A stretch of 5,520 nucleotides of DNA from the NCBI GenBank assembly GCA_003164075.1, contig PLRZ01000157.1, positions 12,517 to 18,036 of the forward strand, given 5' to 3'. Positions 1 to 5,520 of this stretch are shown here, piece after piece. Positions within the stretch are counted from its first letter, which is position 1, and every line of letters starts with the position of its first letter. Made by a program: the position numbers and the translations under genes. The notes under the pieces are model-generated. The model ran no database searches. It was given only the letters and a program-made list of their open reading frames with translations, and had not been told where the DNA came from. The DNA is from Bryobacterales bacterium (lineage in GTDB: Bacteria; Acidobacteriota; Terriglobia; Bryobacterales; Bryobacteraceae).

Positions 1-1
1 A

Positions 2-112
2 TTATGGATTCTCCAGGCGGGAAGTCCGGCCACCATATCGGCGTCGAGCCTGCAGATTAACGGGAGCGGGATGTATCCGCCAGACGACACCCAACCTGCG
101 ACGAATCAGTAG
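2..112 (+). CDS. Possible C-terminal end of a plus-strand protein (partial, unrecognised)
   Basis: Reading from base 2, an open frame enters from the left edge and ends at TAG 110-112, giving 36 residues that finish GSGMYPPDDTQPATNQ. The fragment is rich in Ala, Ser, Ile and Gly (AGSPATISASSLQINGSG), which looks more like real protein than the Arg-rich translations of the other frames here. About two thirds of its third codon positions are G or C, more than at its first positions, as expected for coding DNA in a GC-rich genome. It would converge on the minus-strand hydroxylase gene. I recognise no family, and with so short a piece the call could be wrong. Confidence 0.3.
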   Translation, partial: LWILQAGSPATISASSLQINGSGMYPPDDTQPATNQ

Positions 113-318
113 CTTGACGGCAAACGCCGGGCCATCGTAGGTGGCATGGGATCCCGCGATAGGTGGCCGCCGCTCCAACCATCCCTTCCCGCGCGGAACC
201 GCCGCACGGCGAGCGCCCCAACGACATTAGCGTACCCATATGGGCCTCGTTCGGGCATGGAGTGCCGATGGAACTTCGACCGGTCAAAGGGGGAAATAGG
301 TTATCTGCCTTGAACGAC
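113..318. other. Intergenic stretch without a supported gene
   Basis: This region separates the possible plus-strand stop from the minus-strand hydroxylase stop. Short open frames cross it on both strands, but their translations are rich in Arg, Gly, Pro and Ser and show no motif. I see only short, weak self-complementary runs (for example GCGG-AA-CCGC near 200-215) and no T tract after any of them, so no terminator is called. No tRNA-like fold was recognised. Confidence 0.5.
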
Positions 319-1293
319 CTACACGTGGCCGGCCTTCATCGTTCGGCCACCAGTTCGCTTGCGGGGATCTGCCGTCTCTTGCGGGGTCATTCTCCGCCGT
401 TTTTGAGCGGGAGGTTTCGGTTTCGCGCTAGCGCCGTCGCGTTGGCCTGCAATTGACGAGCCGGTCGCCCCCGCAAACGGCTGGAGTAGTTGCCGAGCCA
501 AACCAGGAGCCATGGGTGCGTCAATTCCGTATTTCGCCGGCCACTGCTTCTTTGGCAGATAAAAGGTGCCGAAACATTTGTCCACCCAGGGCAGTATCGC
601 GGCGTAGTTCTTGTTAATGTACTCAGGCCCGTCTTTCGTGTGGTGCCAATGGTGGAAGGCGGGGCTCGAGACAAACCACTCCAGCCAGCCGAAACGCCAT
701 CGGACGTTGGCGTGGATAACGAAGCTCCATATGGTGCCTACGACCACGTACAGCAACGGCAGCAGGTCCACTGAATTGCCGGCCGGCTGCGCCAGGCCCA
801 GCACGTAAAGGGGGATCAAACCGCAGAGGCGGGTGAAGACAATGTCCAACGGGTGCGCACGGGAGTTTACCAGCCAGTCCATCTCCTCCGCACTGTGGTG
901 GATGGCATGGAAGCGCCATAAAAACGGAATCTCGTGCATCCAGCGATGCCCCCAATAAGCGCCGAATTCTCCAACAATTATCGCTGCCGCAAGGCGAATC
1001 CCCAGCGGCATGTCCGCTGCCCTCGAGTACAGCCCGCTGGGCACGAAGCGATGCACCCCCCAGGCGATCATTGACAGTGGCAGCGCCAGAAGCAGCTTGG
1101 GCAGGAGATTGTTGAGAAAGTAATAGCCCAGATCCGTAAGTAACCCCTTGCGGAACACTTTCTGCGGATGCCGCGCCCAGCGCCTTTCCAGTGGCACGAA
1201 AATGACCACAAGCAGCGCCAGCCAGGCAGACAGTCTGAAGGCATCGACCGCCAGCGGCGGCAGATTCTGTTGCAGTTGTCGGAGCGTTTCCAC
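319..1293 (-). CDS. Sterol desaturase / fatty acid hydroxylase superfamily membrane protein
   Basis: A predicted integral-membrane di-iron oxygenase of 324 residues. The visible histidine clusters are those of the family: HRWMH at 116-120, HAIHH at 129-133, a lone His147, HANVRW from 194, and HHWHH at 214-218, followed by NKNYAAILPWVDKCFGTFYLP (family pattern: Asn, then W-D-x-x-FGT). These histidines would hold two irons and use O2 to hydroxylate or desaturate a lipid; the substrate cannot be told from sequence. Hydrophobic stretches near 18-35, 56-82, 98-115, 153-169 and 176-194 fit membrane segments. The GTG at 1293 is chosen because an in-frame TGA lies only five codons upstream and the next Met is far inside. 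No clear Shine-Dalgarno precedes it. Residues from about 275 to 324 are a hydrophilic, basic tail beyond the usual family end. The family is secure, the substrate unknown. Confidence 0.93.
   Translation of the reverse strand: METLRQLQQNLPPLAVDAFRLSAWLALLVVIFVPLERRWARHPQKVFRKGLLTDLGYYFLNNLLPKLLLALPLSMIAWGVHRFVPSGLYSRAADMPLGIRLAAAIIVGEFGAYWGHRWMHEIPFLWRFHAIHHSAEEMDWLVNSRAHPLDIVFTRLCGLIPLYVLGLAQPAGNSVDLLPLLYVVVGTIWSFVIHANVRWRFGWLEWFVSSPAFHHWHHTKDGPEYINKNYAAILPWVDKCFGTFYLPKKQWPAKYGIDAPMAPGLARQLLQPFAGATGSSIAGQRDGASAKPKPPAQKRRRMTPQETADPRKRTGGRTMKAGHV
325..350. repeat. Inverted repeat in the 3' end of the hydroxylase gene
   Basis: GTGGCCG at 325-331 and CGGCCAC at 344-350 are perfect complements separated by 12 bases. 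The repeat lies in the last codons of the hydroxylase gene, next to its stop. On the minus-strand transcript it could form a 7-bp hairpin, but no U-rich tract follows, so it does not qualify as an intrinsic terminator. It may be chance in GC-rich coding DNA, or it may protect the 3' end. Confidence 0.3.
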
Positions 1294-1361
1294 GGAAGTA
1301 AATCGTCAGACGACCGAATGAAAATCGGTTAGCCGCGTTTCTTTAGGTTCCTGCAAACGGT

Positions 1362-1440
1362 AAAGACGCCCGGCAGACCAGTGCCCCTGGAAGCCGGCTC
1401 GACTGGCCGGACCTCTGAGCCGATACTGCCGGGCGTTTTT
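1362..1440 (+). terminator. Branched inverted-repeat element: terminator or structured RNA
   Basis: ACGCCCGGCAG at 1366-1376 is perfectly complementary to CTGCCGGGCGT at 1426-1436. On the plus strand a G-U pair and three A-U pairs (1362-1365 with 1437-1440) can lengthen this to about 15 bp. The 49-base interior holds two further hairpins: CCAG 1378-1381 with CTGG 1387-1390, and CCGGC 1394-1398 with GCCGG 1406-1410. A competing 6-bp helix, CGGCTC 1395-1400 with GAGCCG 1417-1422, would exclude the second. Five T residues (1436-1440) close the stem on the plus-strand side; the minus-strand side ends in a poorer TCTTT. It lies between the secreted-protein gene and the hydroxylase gene, both minus strand. 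It could be a bidirectional terminator, the end of a plus-strand small RNA, or a leader element for the hydroxylase. I do not recognise a known riboswitch class. Confidence 0.55.
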
Positions 1441-1457
1441 CCCAATAAGATGCATGG

Positions 1458-3578
1458 TTAGCGCCTGGGCGGGACGCTCCGCCCGGAGTAGTATGTCCAG
1501 CTCAGCTTTGAGAGGTCGAGAGGAACTGTGGGGTCGGTCAGGATCGTGAACGTGTTGCTGCTCGGGACCTGACCGTTGGGCGGCGCCGACGTGAAATTCA
1601 GCTCGCCGCGTCCCACCACCTGAACTTTGGAAGGATCGAGGCTCGTCAGCCTGGCCACCATGGGGCCCAGGGTTGTCGCCCCCGGATTCGACAGATCCGC
1701 CCGGTACGTCATGTACGACTGCGTGCCTGTCGAGGGCACCTGGCTCACGAGAGCATAATTGCCAATGCCGAGGGGAGGTAGACCGTTCGGCGGGATAACG
1801 GGAGCCGGGCAATCATTAGTTGGGGTGTTTTGGCAATTCGTGAAAGACACTTCGTTGATGCCCGCGCCGATCGTCGCAAGAGCGCAGTATTCGTTGGGGA
1901 CCGCTGGTGTGCAATTGCTGAGCGGCGTGCTTGTGCTATTCACCGTGACCGTCGGCGCGACATAGCTGCCGTTCGGCACAGTTTCCTCGACTGTCACCGC
2001 GGTTCCAACCGGGAACGTGCCGCTGACCACTTGGCAATAGCCGCCCTCTGCCGGGGGACCCGCCTCCACCGAAGGAACGGCTATCGAAGTCACCGCGGTC
2101 GCCGTCGCCGTAATGTTGCCCAGCCCAATCGGAGGCCCCCCGATGGTGACCACCGGCGTGGTGCAGCCGGATCCCGCAGAAGTCAAGGTGATACCGGTGG
2201 CGGAGCCGAGGGAGATGCTGGCGGTGGCCGTCGGCTCCGTGGCACAGCCGCTAAACGAGACCGACGGGGCAGACGTGTAGCCGCTGCCGGCGTTGGTGGT
2301 GTTCACCTCAAGAATGGTGCCCGGCGGGGAGGACGTTAGCGCGAAGGGAAAGGTGGTACCGACGTTAACGCCGCCACCAGCGATCTTGCAGATCTTCAAC
2401 TCCGCGGGCGGAGCTTCGTAATTATAATAGGTCACGATGGTTTCGAGCGAGGTGTCGGCAGCAGAGGGCGGCTCTTGGACAATTATTTCGGCGGTCCCCG
2501 TCGTAGGGTTGAACGTTCCGGGAACCAGGAGATTTGTGAGGCCGGCGAAAGGGCTGTAGCCCACCGCCGTGACATTGCAGACGCTGACGCCTGGCGTCGG
2601 CAATTCCTGAATTGTGGGCGTCCCGGCGGAAACCGGGATGGGCCCTGAGCACTCGCCGACGGGAACCTGGATTCCGGGAGGGCTGCTGAAGGCACTGCCC
2701 GGCACGGTGAAGTAGTAGTTGGTCGGATCTTTGGACGTGAGCGGGTTTGTGGAGCACGACGCTTTACAAACCTCAATGTACCCGTTCTGGCCGGTGACGG
2801 CGACATTGTCCAGGAGAACGACGGGCGGCGCCATACCGTTAGCAGGGGTACCGATCGCGAAGAAGCTGAGCACTTCAGTTGCGGCCTGGGCAATAAAGGG
2901 GATGGCTTGCGTGATCCAAGGCACAAAGCCGTGAGCCGGATTGCTCATGGTAACAGAGTCTACGCCCTGGCACGTCGCGTTATTGAGGAGCAGCTTCGGG
3001 TCGCATGTGCCTTTGCTGGCAAAGGTGGAGAGGGCGTCGTAGGCGTCGAAGGTCACTCGCCATTTCTCGGTAGTTGCCCCATCGTGATTCATGAACTGCG
3101 AAGCCGCCTGCAAAAAAGACACGGTGTAGGTCTGACCTGGTATGAATCCGCCGATTTGCTGCGAGACATAACCGGAGTAACTAGGGTCACCGTCTATCGC
3201 GACAAAATTCCCCCCGGCCGGACTCAACATCCACCCCGGCCACAAAGTTGCGAAGCTGGCTCCACAGGCATTCGTTTGACTGGACGTGGAGGCGGGGAAA
3301 ACCACGCAACCTATACTTCCCGAGAATGTCCAACTGTCCGGAGCGAACGGATCACTAAAGCCCGGAGACATCACGAAGCTCGATGCGTTTCCGGTCGTCG
3401 TTTCAAACCCGCCGTTCGTAACGGTCTGGCCGTGTGCAGGAAAGGACAGTACCAAGAGGGCTATGGCGGAAAACCCAATTGCGGTTGCCTGATGCAGATG
3501 CGGGATCAGTCTCGAGAGATCACCCTCTGAATACTGCGGTGCGCCAAACGTCGTTTTTGTACGTGCGGTAGGTTCCAT
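1458..3578 (-). CDS. Secreted multidomain beta-rich protein with lectin-like and 'VCK'-type domains
   Basis: A 706-residue exported protein of unknown role. After a long n-region comes a hydrophobic signal segment (about 31-46, ATAIGFSAIALLVLSF) with a likely signal peptidase I site AHG-QT at 50/51. Residues 53-263 (NGGFE... to VLLDNVAVTG) resemble the DUF642/carbohydrate-binding jelly-roll modules common in surface proteins. Two 'VCK'-type beta domains follow, about 267-388 (YIEVCKASC) and 391-584 (LKICKIAGGG... EGGYC... FPVGTAVTVEETVPNGSY). The second is interrupted by a GSGY-type repeat block. After a Pro-rich linker (582-602), residues 603-697 form an Ig-like domain. Sixteen cysteines, many in close pairs, suit an oxidising exterior. 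There is no LPXTG, PEP-CTERM or autotransporter end. The ATG at 3578 is supported by a GGAG six bases upstream. Domain names rest on remembered sequence patterns; the function is not known. Confidence 0.85.
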   Translation of the reverse strand: MEPTARTKTTFGAPQYSEGDLSRLIPHLHQATAIGFSAIALLVLSFPAHGQTVTNGGFETTTGNASSFVMSPGFSDPFAPDSWTFSGSIGCVVFPASTSSQTNACGASFATLWPGWMLSPAGGNFVAIDGDPSYSGYVSQQIGGFIPGQTYTVSFLQAASQFMNHDGATTEKWRVTFDAYDALSTFASKGTCDPKLLLNNATCQGVDSVTMSNPAHGFVPWITQAIPFIAQAATEVLSFFAIGTPANGMAPPVVLLDNVAVTGQNGYIEVCKASCSTNPLTSKDPTNYYFTVPGSAFSSPPGIQVPVGECSGPIPVSAGTPTIQELPTPGVSVCNVTAVGYSPFAGLTNLLVPGTFNPTTGTAEIIVQEPPSAADTSLETIVTYYNYEAPPAELKICKIAGGGVNVGTTFPFALTSSPPGTILEVNTTNAGSGYTSAPSVSFSGCATEPTATASISLGSATGITLTSAGSGCTTPVVTIGGPPIGLGNITATATAVTSIAVPSVEAGPPAEGGYCQVVSGTFPVGTAVTVEETVPNGSYVAPTVTVNSTSTPLSNCTPAVPNEYCALATIGAGINEVSFTNCQNTPTNDCPAPVIPPNGLPPLGIGNYALVSQVPSTGTQSYMTYRADLSNPGATTLGPMVARLTSLDPSKVQVVGRGELNFTSAPPNGQVPSSNTFTILTDPTVPLDLSKLSWTYYSGRSVPPRR
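2088..2318 (-). repeat. GSGY-type repeat block inside the second 'VCK' domain
   Basis: Within the secreted protein, residues about 421-497 carry two related segments 38 residues apart: TNAGSGYTSAPSVSFSGC (428-445) and TSAGSGCTTPVVTIGGPP (466-483). Each is followed by an Ala/Thr-rich strand (TATASISLG, ITATATAV). This is the pattern of 'GSGYTSAPTVTFSG' repeats found in many bacterial surface and phage proteins. The flanking sequence (FPFALTSSPP before, SIAVPSVEAGPPAEGGYC after) reads as one continuous 'VCK' domain, so the block seems inserted. In the second copy the usual Tyr is Cys472. Confidence 0.55.
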
Positions 3579-3584
3579 GTGAAT

Positions 3585-3588
3585 CTCC
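3585..3588 (-). promoter_or_regulatory. Ribosome binding site for the secreted-protein gene
   Basis: GGAG on the minus strand lies six bases upstream of the ATG at 3578-3576, within ACGGAGATTCAC. It is the clearest Shine-Dalgarno in the window and fixes the start, and hence the unusually long n-region of the signal peptide. Confidence 0.7.
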
Positions 3589-3602
3589 GTAAGTCAGAGT
3601 AG

Positions 3603-3646
3603 GAACCAGGTTTTGCATCTTCGAACCCAGTTTGGGAACTAGGATA
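3603..3646 (-). repeat. Related 11-bp motifs in the leader of the secreted-protein gene
   Basis: On the minus strand AAACCTGGTTC (3613-3603) and AAACTGGGTTC (3633-3623) share 9 of 11 bases and start exactly 20 bp apart, about two helical turns. A partial third copy, CTAGTTC, ends at 3636. The first copy is itself near-palindromic (AACC-T-GGTT). They lie 25-60 bp upstream of the ATG, just downstream of a -10-like TATCCT (3646-3641) that has no convincing -35. They could be operator sites or leader-RNA pairing elements; the similarity is modest. Confidence 0.3.
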
Positions 3647-3684
3647 CACCCCACTGCCCTGCATTGGAGTCTATTTGGATATTG

Positions 3685-3704
3685 TTTTGTAATCTTTTTG
3701 TAAT
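3685..3704 (-). repeat. Tandem 9-bp repeat with 11-bp period in AT-rich upstream region
   Basis: ATTACAAAA occurs twice on the minus strand (3704-3696 and 3693-3685), separated by two bases, so the period is 11 bp, one turn of the helix. It sits in the most AT-rich part of the window, about 107-126 bp upstream of the secreted-protein ATG. That position and phasing suit a binding site for a transcription factor or an UP-like element. No well-formed sigma-70 promoter was found next to it. Confidence 0.35.
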
Positions 3705-3767
3705 TGTCTTTCATCGCCCGGTTTGCCCAAGCCAAAGCGCCATCCTTATGGTGCGCGTGCCGCGCCG

Positions 3768-4646
3768 CTATTTCGTGGCGGACACCTGAGCGTTCGACGC
3801 GTGGTAGGAGCTTCGCACCAGAGGGCCAGATTCCACGTGCGCGAAGCCCATTTCCGCGCCCATCCGCCGGAGTTCGTCGAACTCTTCCGGCGGCACGTAC
3901 CGCACAATCGGCAGATGCTTCGGCGACGGCCGCAGGTATTGCCCCAGCGTCAGAATATCCACGTGGTGCGCCCGCAGATCGCGCATTACCTCCACCACTT
4001 CGTCGTTCCGCTCCCCCAGCCCCAACATCACGCCCGACTTCGTGGGAATCGACGGCGCCACTCGTTTGGCGTGCGCCAGCACGTCCAGGGAGCGCTCATA
4101 GCGCGCGCCCAGACGCACTTGCCGGTATAATCGCGGCACCGTTTCGGTGTTGTGGTTGAACACATCGGGCGCCGCTTCCATCACCGTTTCCACGGCGGCG
4201 TGACTGCCCTGGAAATCGGGGACCAGCACTTCCACGCCGCATCCCGGAACGCGCGCGCGGATGGCGCGGATCACCATGGCGAACAGCTCCGCGCCGCCAT
4301 CTTCGCGGTCGTCGCGATTCACGCTGGTGATCACCGCGAAGTTCAATCCCAGCGACGCTACGGCTTCAGCCACGCGATTCGGTTCGTCGTAGTCCACCGG
4401 CAGCGGGGCGCCTTTCTGGACCGCGCAGAATCCGCAGCGGCGCGTGCACACATTGCCCAGCATCATGAAGGTGGCGGCGCGCTGGTTCCAGCACTCGCCA
4501 ACGTTGGGGCACGCGGCGCTTTCGCACACCGTGTGGAGACGCAGGCGATCCACCAGCGCTTTCAGGTCCTGGTAATTCACGCCGGAAGGAGCGGGGGCGC
4601 GCAGCCATTTGGGCCGCTCGGGTTGGGTGGCTATCGAAACCAGCAT
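3768..4646 (-). CDS. lipA: Lipoyl synthase (radical SAM)
   Basis: LipA inserts two sulfur atoms into octanoyl groups carried on the lipoyl domains of 2-oxoacid dehydrogenases and glycine cleavage H protein, in the cytoplasm. The 292 residues match the family throughout. CESAACPNVGEC gives Cys41, Cys46 and Cys52 for the auxiliary 4Fe-4S cluster that is the sulfur source. CTRRCGFC gives Cys67, Cys71 and Cys74 for the radical SAM cluster. FNHNTETVPRLY (163-174), TKSGVMLGLGE (202-212), LGQYLRPSPKHLP and the terminal RSSYHA (278-283), whose serine is the fourth auxiliary-cluster ligand, are all present. The start is fixed at the ATG 4646-4644: an in-frame TAG lies at 4658-4656, only three codons upstream, with no other start between. 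The stop is TAG at 3770-3768. No lipB or lplA is visible. Asn110 and Arg114 in VITSVNRDDREDGG differ from the usual Asp and Leu. Confidence 0.98.
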   Translation of the reverse strand: MLVSIATQPERPKWLRAPAPSGVNYQDLKALVDRLRLHTVCESAACPNVGECWNQRAATFMMLGNVCTRRCGFCAVQKGAPLPVDYDEPNRVAEAVASLGLNFAVITSVNRDDREDGGAELFAMVIRAIRARVPGCGVEVLVPDFQGSHAAVETVMEAAPDVFNHNTETVPRLYRQVRLGARYERSLDVLAHAKRVAPSIPTKSGVMLGLGERNDEVVEVMRDLRAHHVDILTLGQYLRPSPKHLPIVRYVPPEEFDELRRMGAEMGFAHVESGPLVRSSYHASNAQVSATK

Positions 4647-4657
4647 CTCTGTCGTCT

Positions 4658-4663
4658 ATTGTA
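4658..4663 (-). promoter_or_regulatory. lipA: -10-like hexamer just upstream of lipA
   Basis: TACAAT on the minus strand ends 11 bases before the lipA ATG and matches the -10 consensus in five of six bases. If used, transcription would begin only a few bases before the ATG, giving an almost leaderless mRNA. No TTGACA-like -35 lies 16-18 bp upstream. lipA also lacks a strong Shine-Dalgarno. lipA may instead be read from the upstream dehydrogenase transcript. Confidence 0.25.
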
Positions 4664-4716
4664 CAGAACCACCGCTTCCTTCCGGTTCCGCTTCGACCCC
4701 CATATGAGCGGGACCG

Positions 4717-5520
4717 TCAGGGGGCGGTGGGCACCGCGACCTGCAGGCGCGCGGCCGTCTTCACCAGCAAATCCCAATTGCCGTCTTCGATCGGGATCCC
4801 GTTCCGCAAGCGCTCGGCCTCGGTGCGCCATTCGGGATCGCCCGCCACCATCACCTCGCCGTACCCCGGCGCGGTGGGCGTCGACTTCATGAGCTGAACC
4901 AGTTGTTCCACCCGCGCCGTGAACTCCTCTATCGGCATGAATCGCGCGATGTCGATGGCGATGAAGCACTGGCTGCAGCGATTGCGGCGTCCGCGAATGC
5001 GAATTCCACCCACGTCGTTGGCCATGGCGCCGCCACTCAGTACCGAGCAGAGAATCTCCACCATCAGCCCCAGGCCGCTGCCTTTGTACCCGCCCAGAGG
5101 CATCAGCATGCCCTTGTTGTAGGCCGCTTTGGTACTGGTGGTAGGGACGCCCTGCGAATCGAAGGCCCAGCCGGCGGGAATTTCCGGCTTGTCGTTGATA
5201 AATGCCTTGAAAATCTTCCCGGCGGCCACCGTTGTAGTGGCCATATCGAGCAGCCAGGGGCCCGGCACCGACATGCAAATCGGGTTCGTTCCGATGCGTC
5301 CCGCCCGGCCCTGCCATGGCGGCACAATCGGGGAAGCATTGCAAAACACCAGGCCGATCTGTCCGGCGGCGCGCATCTTCTGGGCCCACCAGGCGGCCGC
5401 GCCGAAATGGTTGGACTCGCGAGCCACCACCACGCCCGCCCCATGGGTGGCCGCAAGACGGATGGCGTGGCCGCAACAGGTGTGCGCAACCCATTGACCT
5501 ATCGCGTTTTGCGCGTCGAA
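4717..5520 (-). CDS. Malate/L-lactate dehydrogenase family oxidoreductase (N-terminus outside window)
   Basis: An NAD(P)-dependent 2-hydroxyacid dehydrogenase of the Ldh/ureidoglycolate dehydrogenase family (PF02615 type). The frame stays open to the window edge: codons 5520-5434 read FDAQNAIGQWVAHT and onward, matching the family's 'DxxNxxGQ' segment, so the GTG at 5433 is internal and not a start. The 267 visible residues include SNHFG with the catalytic His38, GTNPI (77-81), DMATT (92-96), PAGWAFD (115-121) and KGSGLGLMVE (146-155). They end in the usual 'PGYGEVMVAGDPEWR...GIPIEDGNWDLL' tail. Against a family length near 340, about 70-80 residues are missing on the right. The substrate (malate, lactate, ureidoglycolate, sulfolactate or another) cannot be decided from this fragment. 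The stop is 70 bp from lipA on the same strand, so co-transcription is possible. Confidence 0.92.
   Translation of the reverse strand, partial: FDAQNAIGQWVAHTCCGHAIRLAATHGAGVVVARESNHFGAAAWWAQKMRAAGQIGLVFCNASPIVPPWQGRAGRIGTNPICMSVPGPWLLDMATTTVAAGKIFKAFINDKPEIPAGWAFDSQGVPTTSTKAAYNKGMLMPLGGYKGSGLGLMVEILCSVLSGGAMANDVGGIRIRGRRNRCSQCFIAIDIARFMPIEEFTARVEQLVQLMKSTPTAPGYGEVMVAGDPEWRTEAERLRNGIPIEDGNWDLLVKTAARLQVAVPTAP

Noticed and set aside
57..287. 76-codon minus-strand frame left of the hydroxylase
   Set aside because: It has no ribosome binding site, no motif, and a composition like that of other shadow frames.
1313..1329. ACCGA/TCGGT hairpin 20-36 bases upstream of the hydroxylase GTG, considered as a regulatory leader
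   Set aside because: The 5-bp stem with a 7-base loop is too weak to support on its own.
1362..1440. Known riboswitch classes (cobalamin, cyclic di-GMP, SAM) for the branched element
   Set aside because: I could not find the conserved core sequences of these classes; only the generic branched fold is supported.
1306..1812. 168-codon minus-strand frame over the end of the secreted-protein gene and the structured gap
   Set aside because: It overlaps a better-supported frame, its residues are low-complexity His/Arg/Gly/Ser, and it crosses the strong hairpin.
2907..3530. 207-codon plus-strand frame opposite the secreted protein's N-terminal half
   Set aside because: It is antisense to the signal peptide and jelly-roll region and has Arg-rich sequence with no recognisable domain.
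3753..3765. GCGCG-TGC-CGCGC inverted repeat just after the lipA stop, considered as its terminator
   Set aside because: The stem is only 5 bp and no U-rich tract follows on the minus strand; such GC palindromes are common by chance here.
4672..4694. CCGCTTC direct repeat between lipA and the dehydrogenase
   Set aside because: The two 7-bp copies are likely chance, with no associated promoter or dyad structure.
4152..4892. Long plus-strand open frame (246 codons) opposite lipA and the dehydrogenase
   Set aside because: It is antisense to lipA, which has every family motif. Its translation is rich in His, Arg and Ala with no motif, as expected for the shadow of a GC-rich gene.
4631..5494. Longer minus-strand frame (287 codons) overlapping the dehydrogenase
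   Set aside because: The motifs SNHFG, GTNPI and DMATT are in the other frame, which is also open to the window edge. This frame gives Arg/Gly-rich sequence without motifs.
1..5520. Insertion sequences, CRISPR arrays, tRNA or rRNA genes, defence systems
   Set aside because: No transposase motifs, evenly spaced direct repeats, cloverleaf folds or rRNA-like segments were recognised anywhere in the window.

Overview
The window looks like ordinary chromosome from a GC-rich, soil-type bacterium, most probably an acidobacterium of the Solibacter/Bryobacter kind. That assignment is inferred from the secreted 706-residue protein: it combines a lectin-like N-terminal module, Cys-containing 'VCK'-type beta domains, a GSGY-type repeat and a 'RADLxNxGA...LDLSxLxWTY' C-terminal domain, a mix I associate with that phylum. 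No phylogenetic marker (rRNA, ribosomal protein) is present.

Layout: all four confident genes lie on the minus strand, so transcription runs from the right edge leftward. From right to left: (1) 5520-4717, a malate/L-lactate dehydrogenase-family oxidoreductase whose N-terminus is cut by the window edge; (2) 4646-3768, lipA (lipoyl synthase), complete, with all cluster ligands present; (3) a 189-bp AT-rich gap at 3767-3579 with helically phased short repeats and a good ribosome binding site; (4) 3578-1458, a secreted multidomain protein; (5) a 164-bp gap at 1457-1294 holding a striking structured element, an 11-bp perfect stem enclosing two smaller hairpins with a T tract on the plus-strand side; (6) 1293-319, an integral-membrane sterol desaturase/fatty acid hydroxylase-family enzyme with a basic tail. 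The left 318 bp hold at most the 3' end of a plus-strand reading frame (stop at 110-112) that would converge on the hydroxylase.

How they may work together: the dehydrogenase and lipA are close enough (70 bp) to be co-transcribed. Both touch central 2-oxoacid metabolism, but a functional link is inference. The secreted protein and the hydroxylase are each set apart by gaps over 160 bp and are likely separate transcription units. I see no mobile element, CRISPR array, tRNA, rRNA or defence system. The most interesting non-coding item is the branched hairpin at 1362-1440. The most interesting protein feature is the GSGY-repeat block that interrupts the second 'VCK' domain of the secreted protein.
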